A stretch of 20,083 bases of DNA from Thiobacillaceae bacterium (GTDB lineage Bacteria; Pseudomonadota; Gammaproteobacteria; Burkholderiales; Thiobacillaceae). This document shows positions 15,130 through 20,083 of the stretch, in pieces. A program made the position numbers and the translations under genes. The notes beneath the pieces are model-generated. The model was given only the letters and a program-made list of their open reading frames with translations. It was not told the DNA's origin and did not search any database. Numbering within the stretch: the stretch's first letter is position 1; every line of letters starts with the position of its first letter. The DNA lies in assembly GCA_012274165.1 (NCBI GenBank), contig JAAPAA010000154.1:1-20083 (forward strand), in the 5' to 3' direction.

Positions 15130-15187
15130 CCCAAAAACCTCAGTAGATCCACGATGAAAAAGGTGACAGTGCAAGAAGCGAGCGGCA

Positions 15188-15204
15188 GGTCGGCAGGGCC
15201 GACC
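15188..15204. promoter_or_regulatory. Short palindrome upstream of dctQ
   Basis: GGTCGGC and GCCGACC are perfect 7-bp arms with a 3-nt spacer, centred about 67 bp upstream of the dctQ start and 48 bp after the toxin stop. It could be an operator for the TRAP genes or a weak transcription-ending hairpin for the toxin-antitoxin operon. No T-run follows on either strand, which weakens the terminator reading. Confidence 0.35.
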
Positions 15205-15243
15205 CTGTTTGCGCGCACAGACATTCGCGATTAGCCATGCCGC

Positions 15244-15510
15244 TTACTCGTAGTGCGACCACATGCGAAGCACGCGGACCACCCGCTCTGCTTCGAAAAC
15301 CTCATAGACAAGCCGATGCTGAATATTGATGCGGCGTGAATAGGCGCCTTGGAGGTCGCCCACCAGCTTCTCGTAAGCGGGCGGGTTCTGAAACGGGTTG
15401 ATTACCAGCACCGCCAGCAGTTCTTGAGCCTTCGGCTTGAGCCCCGATGCTGCGAGCTTCCTGGCGTCTTTTTGCGCTTGCCTGGCAAATACCAGGCGCC
15501 AACTCACCAC
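15244..15510 (-). CDS. yoeB: YoeB/Txe family toxin (ribosome-dependent mRNA interferase)
   Basis: This 88-residue RelE-fold toxin is expected to cleave mRNA in the ribosomal A site. The C-terminal block AYSRRINIQHRLVYEV, then VVRVLRMWSHYE, is diagnostic for YoeB. Residues that align with the E. coli active set are E47 (E46), R66 (R65), H86 (H83) and Y87 (Y84), so it appears catalytically intact. The protein ends in an extra Glu after the usual His-Tyr. The start is a GTG at 15510, with another in-frame GTG at 15507. Both lie at the end of the antitoxin gene, giving a 4-7 nt overlap and translational coupling, as is usual for this pair. Confidence 0.94.
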   Translation of the reverse strand: MVSWRLVFARQAQKDARKLAASGLKPKAQELLAVLVINPFQNPPAYEKLVGDLQGAYSRRINIQHRLVYEVFEAERVVRVLRMWSHYE

Positions 15511-15746
15511 TTCAATTCAGTGGCTGACGACTCCAGCGGTTCAGCCATGCCTTGCTTGATGGATTCGCGCATACCGGGCACAGCCAGAAGGAACAGCGTT
15601 TCCTGGATCGCACTCCAGTCCTCGCTGGACACCAGCACGGCACTCGTACGCTTGCCGGAAATGGCGATAGGCTGGTGGGATTCGGCGGCTTGATCAATGA
15701 GTCGGTACAAGTTCGCACGGGCTTCGCTCGCGGTCAGGGTTTGCAT
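15504..15746 (-). CDS. yefM: YefM/Phd family antitoxin
   Basis: This 80-residue antitoxin neutralises the downstream YoeB-like toxin and represses their promoter. The N-terminal DNA-binding/dimerisation part shows the family pattern MQTLTASEARANLYRLIDQA, then HQPIAISGKRTSAVLVSSED. The C-terminal half (about 50-80, ESIKQGMAEPLESSATELKW) is the flexible toxin-binding region. ATG 15746 was chosen over one 15 nt upstream because it follows a strong AAGGAG at ideal spacing. It precedes and overlaps the toxin. An identifiable promoter and GTAC-cored operator candidates lie upstream. Confidence 0.94.
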   Translation of the reverse strand: MQTLTASEARANLYRLIDQAAESHQPIAISGKRTSAVLVSSEDWSAIQETLFLLAVPGMRESIKQGMAEPLESSATELKW

Positions 15747-15768
15747 TTTGAACTCCTTCAAACAGTGG

Positions 15769-15802
15769 CGTACGTTATATCGTACTGTTTGCTGAATGGC
15801 AA
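15769..15802 (-). promoter_or_regulatory. Toxin-antitoxin promoter with paired operator candidates
   Basis: On the minus strand TTGCCA (complement of 15797-15802), a 17-bp spacer and TATAAC (complement of 15774-15779) form a good sigma-70 promoter, 28 nt upstream of the yefM ATG. Two GTAC cores, 15770-15773 (within palindrome CGTACG) and 15782-15785, bracket the -10 box with centres 12 bp apart. This is one helical turn, the spacing I recall for the E. coli yefM-yoeB operator. Repression by antitoxin-toxin complex occluding the -10 is the natural inference. Confidence 0.72.
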
Positions 15803-15810
15803 GCTGTCCG

Positions 15811-16425
15811 TCAGAGCGCGCCGGACTCCTTCAGCAATTGAGCAAGTTCGCGTGCAATCGCCGCATAGCCTGCGGCGTTGGGGTGGATGGGGTCGGATTT
15901 GAGTGCGTTGTCTTTCAGCACCGTGTTGAGCGTGTCGCCGTCGTAGGGCAGCTGGAACTCTTCCGCCAGTTGCGCGTAAAAGTCCGGCGCACCGCCGAAC
16001 AGCTTTGGCTCGGGCACGCCGATCAGTACCGCCTGGATGCCGCTGCTGCGCAGCGTCTGCAACATCAGGCGCAGATTGTTTTCGGTTTCGCTGGCGGGCA
16101 GGCGCCGCAACATGTCGTTGCCGCCGAGGCACAGCAGCACCAGCTTCGGATGGTGTTCGGCCAGCAGCGCGGGCAGACGCTGCAAGCCTTCGGCCGTCGT
16201 CTCGCCCGGCACGCCCGCGTTGACGACCGCGTGCTGCGTCAAGCCGACCAGCTTCGCCGGGTAGGCTTCGCTGGGTTCGGCGCCGGTGCCGTAAGTGAGG
16301 CTGTCGCCAAACGCGAGGATCACATCGTTCGCTCCGAGCCGCGGCAGCGTCGGTGCGCGCTCGCACGCGGCGAGCAGGAGCAGGGCGAACAGTGCGAAAA
16401 GGGCGCGTTGAATGGTGCGCGTCAT
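15811..16425 (-). CDS. GDSL/SGNH-family arylesterase, predicted lipoprotein
   Basis: This 204-residue hydrolase is of the TesA-like arylesterase group. The signal MTRTIQRALFALFALLLLAA is followed by Cys21 in a lipobox (LAAC), so it is predicted to be lipid-anchored in the envelope instead of freely periplasmic. SGNH blocks are complete: block I LAFGDSLTYG (nucleophile Ser), block II NAGVPGETT (oxyanion Gly), block III LGGNDML (Asn), and block V DPIHPNAAGY (catalytic Asp and His). It should hydrolyse small esters or thioesters; the substrate is not predictable. ATG 16425 was chosen because it begins the lipoprotein signal, follows AAGGTGGG and overlaps the upstream DUF486 stop by 4 nt (ATGA). 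Confidence 0.93.
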   Translation of the reverse strand: MTRTIQRALFALFALLLLAACERAPTLPRLGANDVILAFGDSLTYGTGAEPSEAYPAKLVGLTQHAVVNAGVPGETTAEGLQRLPALLAEHHPKLVLLCLGGNDMLRRLPASETENNLRLMLQTLRSSGIQAVLIGVPEPKLFGGAPDFYAQLAEEFQLPYDGDTLNTVLKDNALKSDPIHPNAAGYAAIARELAQLLKESGAL

Positions 16426-16778
16426 GTAACGCCCACCTTGCTGCGAAACACGAAATACACCGCACCGAGGATGCACAGAGCCGCCCACAAATAGTCGAGC
16501 TTCAGGGGTTCCTTCATATAGAAGTAGGCAAACGGCACGAACACGCTGAGCGTGATGACCTCTTGCAGGATCTTGAGCTGGGCAACGGACAGCGCCGTGA
16601 ACCCAATGCGATTGGCTGGAACCTGCAGCATGTACTCGAAGAACGCGATTCCCCAACTGATCAGCGCAGCGACGAGCCAGGGTTTCTGGTTCAGCTCCTT
16701 GAGATGGGCATACCAGGCGAATGTCATGAAAACATTGCTGAGTGAAAGCAGGAGGATGGAGAGCCCGATCGGATGCAT
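16422..16778 (-). CDS. DUF486 / DMT-family small membrane protein
   Basis: This inner-membrane protein of 118 residues has four predicted helices: about 3-22, 36-53, 66-90 and 94-111. It matches the DUF486 family distantly related to drug/metabolite transporters. Family signatures are the N-terminal LSNVFMTFAWYAHLK, WLVAALISWGIAFFEY, PANRIG, LKILQEVITLSVFVPFAYFY and the end DYLWAALCILGAVYFVF. At half the size of a ten-helix transporter it probably acts as a dimer or oligomer, if it transports at all. Its substrate is unknown. It overlaps the GDSL esterase gene by 4 nt. No Shine-Dalgarno is apparent at the ATG. Confidence 0.92.
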   Translation of the reverse strand: MHPIGLSILLLSLSNVFMTFAWYAHLKELNQKPWLVAALISWGIAFFEYMLQVPANRIGFTALSVAQLKILQEVITLSVFVPFAYFYMKEPLKLDYLWAALCILGAVYFVFRSKVGVT

Positions 16779-16810
16779 GTATTACTGTGTTCTATCGTGA
16801 AGCCAAGGGG

Positions 16811-16828
16811 CGCCGCGTTTCTGCGGCG
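16811..16828. repeat. Short GC-rich hairpin upstream of the DUF486 gene
   Basis: CGCCGC (16811-16816) and GCGGCG (16823-16828) form a 6-bp stem with a GTTTCT loop. It lies between the possible small membrane gene and DUF486. There is no T-run on either strand, so its role as a terminator is doubtful. Confidence 0.3.
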
Positions 16829-16868
16829 TGCCGCTTGATCGTAGGTTTAGATGTGGTGACTAGAAAAC

Positions 16869-17138
16869 TCATTGGCTCGTTACATCTTCTTGGTCTGGGA
16901 GATGGGAAAGGCTGTTGTAGTGGCAAACGAGACGAACAATTGCCATTATTGCGATGACCGCAAACAGACAGAAAAAGAAAAATGCGCTCCATGCCCATAA
17001 CGAGGCACGTGCATCTGACCAAGTACCTGTTGCGTTGAACCACACAAAGGTAATAGCCGACAGCAATGCATAGCCAGCTACCAACGGTGATAGGAGTGCT
17101 GTAACCCAGAGCGAAATAATTTTAGCGCGCAGTGACAA
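16869..17138 (-). CDS. Possible small two-helix membrane protein
   Basis: The 89-codon frame encodes two long hydrophobic segments, about 9-34 (LWVTALLSPLVAGYALLSAI) and 46-70 (LWAWSAFFFFCLFAVIAIMA). A basic N-terminus MSLRAKI and a polar acidic tail (SHLPDQEDVTSQ) flank them. I do not recognise a family. The start is a TTG (complement of 17136-17138), preceded by a stop two codons upstream, and no in-frame ATG exists near the N-terminus. The surrounding 450 bp (about 16780-17230) is visibly more AT-rich than the rest of the window, which suggests later acquisition. A real membrane protein is plausible but unproven; apart from this frame and the hairpin at 16811, nothing else was found in the interval. 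Confidence 0.45.
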   Translation of the reverse strand: MSLRAKIISLWVTALLSPLVAGYALLSAITFVWFNATGTWSDARASLWAWSAFFFFCLFAVIAIMAIVRLVCHYNSLSHLPDQEDVTSQ

Positions 17139-17231
17139 TGCTTAGTCTCTAACGTTATTTGCTGTCACCTGACAGAAAAAATTATTGGACATGCCCCGTC
17201 ATCCTGTCTCAACGCCCATAGCCCTGCCTGC

Positions 17232-18572
17232 TCAATTCCCCGCCAGCGTCATCCGGTCAATCAAGATCGACCCCACCTGCTTGCTGCCGCGCCGCTCGAC
17301 ATCCTTGCCGATCGCGACAATGCCCTTGAACATTTCGGCCAGGTTGCCGGCGATGGTGATTTCCTCGACCGGGTATTGAATCTCGCCGTTTTCCACCCAG
17401 AAACCCGCCGCGCCGCGCGAGTAGTCGCCGGTGACCATGTTGGCGCCGTGGCCGAGCAGTTCGGTGACGAACAGGCCGGTGCCCATTTCGCGCAGCAGGC
17501 CGGCGAGGTCGAGGTCGCCGTGCGAGACGACGAGGTTGTGGCTGCCGCCTGCATTTCCCGTCGTCGTCATGCCGAGTTTCTTCGCCGAATAGGTGGAGAG
17601 GAAATAGCCTTCGACCACGCCGTTTTTCACGATGTCGCGTTCGACGCAGGCGACACCTTCACTGTCGAACGGCGCGCTGCCGAGGCCGCCATGAACCAGC
17701 GGCATCTCGCGGATGTTGATGTGCGGCGCGAAGACGGTTTTGCCGAGGCTGTCGAGCAGGAACGAGGATTTGCGATACAGGCTGCCGCCCGACACGGCGG
17801 CGACGTAGTTGCCGATGAGGCCGGTGGCGAGTTGCGCTTCGAATACGACCGGGCAGGTGCGGGTGTCGAGCTTGCGGCCGTTGAGGCGCCGCACGGTGCG
17901 CTCACCGGCGGTGCGCCCCACCATTTCGGGGGCGTCGAGGTCGTTGCCGTTGCGCGCGCTGCTGTACCAGTAGTCGCGCTGCATGCCGTTTTTGTCTTCG
18001 CCGATCACCGCGACCGAGATGCCGTGGCGCGAGCCGGCATAACCGTCGCAAAACCCGAGGCTGTTGGCAAAGATGAAATGCGAGGTGTGGGTGGAGACGC
18101 CCGCGCCTTCGGAATTGGTGAGCCGTTTGTCGACTGCCAGCGCGGCGGCTTCGCAGGCCTGCGCGCGGGCGGCGGCTTCTTCCACCGTCAGCGCCCACGG
18201 GTGATACAGGTCGAGGTCGGGCGCGTTTTTCGACAGTTTGTCGGCGTCGGGCAGGCCGGCGCAGTCGTCTTCGGCGGTATAGCGGGCGATGGTGAGCGCT
18301 TTTTCGACTGCGCTTTTCAGCGCGGCTTCGGACAAATCCGAGGTCGAGGCGTGGCCGCGACGCTGGCCGACGTGGACCGTCACCCCGGCGCCCTTGTCCT
18401 TGTTGTATTCGATGGTTTCGATTTCGCCTTGGCGCACCGAGACGTTCTGGCCGATGCCTTCGGAGATTTCGGTGTCGGCGGCGGTCGCGCCGCTTTTCAT
18501 TGCGTGCTCGATGACGGTCTGGGACAGGCTGATGAGCTGGTCGCGGGTATAGCTGAAATGGGAGCGGGACAT
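17232..18572 (-). CDS. pmbA: Metalloprotease subunit PmbA (TldE)
   Basis: PmbA/TldE partners with TldD in a cytosolic heterodimeric protease that degrades unfolded peptides and matures some microcins. TldD carries the catalytic zinc site and PmbA lacks it, consistent with no HExxH here. The 446-residue length is normal. Landmarks are the N-terminal DTEISEGIGQNVSVRQGEIE with IEYNKDKGAGVTVHVGQRRG, the middle FEAQLATGLIGNYVAAVSGG, SEGVACVERDIVKNGVVEGY, and the C-terminal hallmark VTGDYSRGAAGFWVENGEIQ with YPVEEITIAGNLAEMFKGIV. No tldD lies in the window, which is usual. It is divergent from darP, the standard neighbour arrangement in beta- and gammaproteobacteria. Confidence 0.97.
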   Translation of the reverse strand: MSRSHFSYTRDQLISLSQTVIEHAMKSGATAADTEISEGIGQNVSVRQGEIETIEYNKDKGAGVTVHVGQRRGHASTSDLSEAALKSAVEKALTIARYTAEDDCAGLPDADKLSKNAPDLDLYHPWALTVEEAAARAQACEAAALAVDKRLTNSEGAGVSTHTSHFIFANSLGFCDGYAGSRHGISVAVIGEDKNGMQRDYWYSSARNGNDLDAPEMVGRTAGERTVRRLNGRKLDTRTCPVVFEAQLATGLIGNYVAAVSGGSLYRKSSFLLDSLGKTVFAPHINIREMPLVHGGLGSAPFDSEGVACVERDIVKNGVVEGYFLSTYSAKKLGMTTTGNAGGSHNLVVSHGDLDLAGLLREMGTGLFVTELLGHGANMVTGDYSRGAAGFWVENGEIQYPVEEITIAGNLAEMFKGIVAIGKDVERRGSKQVGSILIDRMTLAGN

Positions 18573-18674
18573 GGCGTGTGAGCGAAAAGGGAAGGGAGAC
18601 GGCTATGTTTTTTCGGGCGTTTTGCTGGGCAGGAAACTACAATAAGGATCATAACAGCAACCGAAAGCCCTACC

Positions 18675-19205
18675 GTGCGCCTGATTGATCCCGATGCCGA
18701 GCTGGAATTCGACCCGGACGACGTATACGACGGCCCCAGCCGCAGCCAGCAAAAACGCGATGTCGAAGCCCTGCAAGAACTGGGCGAAGCCCTGGTCGAA
18801 CTCCCCGCCGCGCAATTCAAGCGCATCGAACTGCCAGAAAACCTGCGTATCGCCGTGGCCGAGTGCCGCAAGATCACCCAGAACGGGGCGCTGCGGCGGC
18901 AAAAGCAATATATCGGCAAGCTGATGCGCAGCGTCGATCCGGCGCCCATTCAAGCCCAGCTGGATGTATTCAATGGCGTGTCGGTGGCCGAAAACGCCAA
19001 GCTGCACCAGGCTGAAAAATGGCGCGACAAGCTCATCGCCGACAACGAAGCGCTGACGCTGTTCCTGAATGCGCATCCCGATGCAGATGCCACGCATTTG
19101 CGGCAACTGATCCGCAATGCGCGTGACGAGGCCGTGCACAACAAACCGCCGAAAGCGTTCCGCGAGATATTCCGGGTGATCCGCGAGGTTTTGCAGGCCA
19201 GCTAG
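18675..19205 (+). CDS. darP: Ribosome-associated protein DarP (YjgA, DUF615)
   Basis: This 176-residue factor associates with late 50S ribosomal precursors and promotes large-subunit maturation. The family pattern is clear: acidic start then GPSRSQQKRDVEALQELGEA, the LPENLRIAVAECRKITQNGA segment, RRQKQYIGKLMR, and the C-terminal ATHLRQLIRNARDEAV with KAFREIFRVIREVL. It is predicted to be all alpha-helical and RNA-binding. The start is a GTG at 18675, supported by MRLIDPDAELEFDPDD preceding the family core; the ribosome binding site is weak. It is divergent from pmbA across 102 bp, where TACAAT (18638-18643) could be its -10. A strong terminator follows. Confidence 0.95.
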   Translation: MRLIDPDAELEFDPDDVYDGPSRSQQKRDVEALQELGEALVELPAAQFKRIELPENLRIAVAECRKITQNGALRRQKQYIGKLMRSVDPAPIQAQLDVFNGVSVAENAKLHQAEKWRDKLIADNEALTLFLNAHPDADATHLRQLIRNARDEAVHNKPPKAFREIFRVIREVLQAS

Positions 19206-19233
19206 TCACCAGCCGGGGCAATGTCGGATGGGG

Positions 19234-19263
19234 AACAGGGAGGGTAACCTCCCTGTTTTGTTT
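19234..19263 (+). terminator. Intrinsic terminator of darP
   Basis: A perfect 10-bp stem AACAGGGAGG / CCTCCCTGTT with a GTAA tetraloop continues into a T-rich tail (TTGTTTT). It starts 29 nt after the darP stop. Confidence 0.93.
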
Positions 19264-19327
19264 TGATGTTCTCAAGCGTGAGGGCGCGTAGTCGTTAAGG
19301 GTAAGCCTCTGACTCCCTCGTGCCCCC

Positions 19328-20083
19328 ATGACCTTTCGTCGACTGCGTATCCTCATCCTGCTGGGCGTGCTGGCTGCGGCGTCTGGCTTCACCTGGCTGG
19401 AGCAGTCTCTGGTGCGCAGCTGGCGCGCACCGCTGGACGTGACGCTGGTTCCGATCAATGGCGACGGCTCGGCGCAGGCGGCCGCGACGATACGCGCGTT
19501 GCGGGCAAGCGATTTCGCCGACATCAACACTTTTCTGCAACGCGAAACCGCACGTTATGGCGTGAAGCAGCCGCAGGCCATGCAGATCACGCTGTTGCCG
19601 GAGCTGACAGAAAAACCGCCCGCGCCGCCGCGCGATGGCAGTGTGCTGAAAACGGTGTGGTGGAGCTTGCAGTTGCGCGGGTGGGTGTATCAGCACTCGG
19701 GACAATGGCTGCCGCAACTCGGCAGGATCAAGCTGTTTGTGTTGTATCACGCGCCGCAGGACGGCGTGGCGCTGGCGCATTCACTCGGGCTGCAAAAAGG
19801 CCTGATCGGCGTGGTGCATGCATTTGCCGACCCAAGGCAGGCGCAGCAGAACAATATCGTCATCGCACACGAGCTGCTGCATGCGCTGGGTGCGACCGAC
19901 AAATACGATGCCGAGGGCAAACCGGTTTATCCGCAGGGCTATGCCGACGCGGCTTTGCCGCAAGAGATGCCGCGCCATGCAGCCGAAATCATGGCCGGGC
20001 GGTATATCAATGCGGCCGGGCGTTTGGTGATGGCCGCGAGCCTGGAGCAGTGCGAGATCGGCGCGCAGACTGCGCACGAGATC
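19328..20083 (+). CDS. Membrane-anchored protein with metzincin-like HExxHxxGxxD motif (3' end beyond window)
   Basis: The frame is open for 252 codons to the window edge. The N-terminus MTFRRLRILILLGVLAAASG is a membrane anchor or signal peptide (helix about 7-22), placing the rest in the periplasm. At about residue 180 lies IAHELLHALGATDKYD, an HExxHxxGxxD zinc site of the metzincin type in which the third ligand is Asp. AEIMAGRY about 45 residues later could supply the methionine turn. The middle (VTLVPINGDGSAQAAATIRA, DFADINTFLQRE) is not recognised. I do not know a named family. The ATG has no visible Shine-Dalgarno, but no better in-frame start precedes the hydrophobic segment. A zinc-dependent peptidase is the likely role. 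Confidence 0.75.
   Translation, partial: MTFRRLRILILLGVLAAASGFTWLEQSLVRSWRAPLDVTLVPINGDGSAQAAATIRALRASDFADINTFLQRETARYGVKQPQAMQITLLPELTEKPPAPPRDGSVLKTVWWSLQLRGWVYQHSGQWLPQLGRIKLFVLYHAPQDGVALAHSLGLQKGLIGVVHAFADPRQAQQNNIVIAHELLHALGATDKYDAEGKPVYPQGYADAALPQEMPRHAAEIMAGRYINAAGRLVMAASLEQCEIGAQTAHEI

Noticed and set aside
15188..15204. Palindrome GGTCGGC/GCCGACC as an intrinsic terminator
   Set aside because: No T-run follows on either strand; kept only as a possible regulatory site.
17376..18581. 401-codon plus-strand frame opposite pmbA
   Set aside because: Shadow of pmbA caused by GC-biased third positions; no ribosome binding site or motif.
1..20083. CRISPR arrays, tRNA or rRNA genes, complete insertion sequences, attachment sites
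   Set aside because: No regularly spaced direct repeats, cloverleaf-like segments, rRNA-like blocks, transposase motifs or long terminal inverted repeats were found by eye; a computational scan could still find a diverged case.

Overview
The window reads as a chromosomal segment of a high-GC betaproteobacterium. The evidence is a Coq7-type ubiquinone hydroxylase instead of UbiF, DarP (YjgA) divergent from PmbA, a YgiQ radical SAM protein next to a DUF2288 protein, and overall codon use. An autotrophic or sulfur-oxidising lineage such as Thiobacillaceae would fit, but that is only a guess. No rRNA, tRNA, CRISPR array, complete insertion sequence, prophage or integrase was seen. Most of the window is compact housekeeping and signalling sequence with short intergenic gaps.

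Layout, left to right. At 1-2067, on the minus strand, lie a 3'-truncated serine hydroxymethyltransferase (glyA) and a small six-helix potassium channel. At 2153-3873, on the plus strand, a Tat-exported TakP-like TRAP solute receptor is followed 2 nt later by coq7, and the pair ends at a probable terminator. At 3936-4191 there is a self-contained unit (promoter, 5' hairpin, 42-residue Lys/Pro-rich protein, terminator). At 4248-6466 a degenerate-EAL/HDOD signalling protein is followed 8 nt later by a ubiquitin-fold/Mut7-C protein. A decayed outer-membrane protein remnant (6514-6696) precedes a DUF302 gene (6832-7227), which ends in a strong bidirectional terminator. At 7396-9825 a membrane-bound PAS-GGDEF-EAL protein runs on the minus strand.

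At 10152-12688 ygiQ overlaps a DUF2288 gene by 4 nt. Next come a single-domain FKBP isomerase with a strong terminator, then dctM and dctQ, the membrane subunits of a TRAP transporter that have no receptor gene beside them. At 15244-15802 there is a YefM/YoeB-type toxin-antitoxin pair with a readable promoter and two GTAC-cored operator candidates. At 15811-16778 a GDSL lipoprotein esterase overlaps a DUF486 membrane protein by 4 nt. An AT-richer patch (about 16780-17230) holds one possible small membrane protein. pmbA and darP are divergent at 17232-19205. The window ends inside a membrane-anchored protein with a metzincin-like HExxHxxGxxD motif.

Two functional links are worth noting. The TakP-like receptor (2153) and the orphan dctQ/dctM (13184-15129) may be one organic-acid transporter split across 10 kb. 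Two cyclic-di-GMP-related proteins (4248 and 7396) sit within 6 kb, one apparently catalytically dead and one apparently intact. I found no convincing undescribed multi-gene system. The least characterised items are the HDOD/Mut7-C pair, the 42-residue protein unit and the metzincin-like protein at the right edge.
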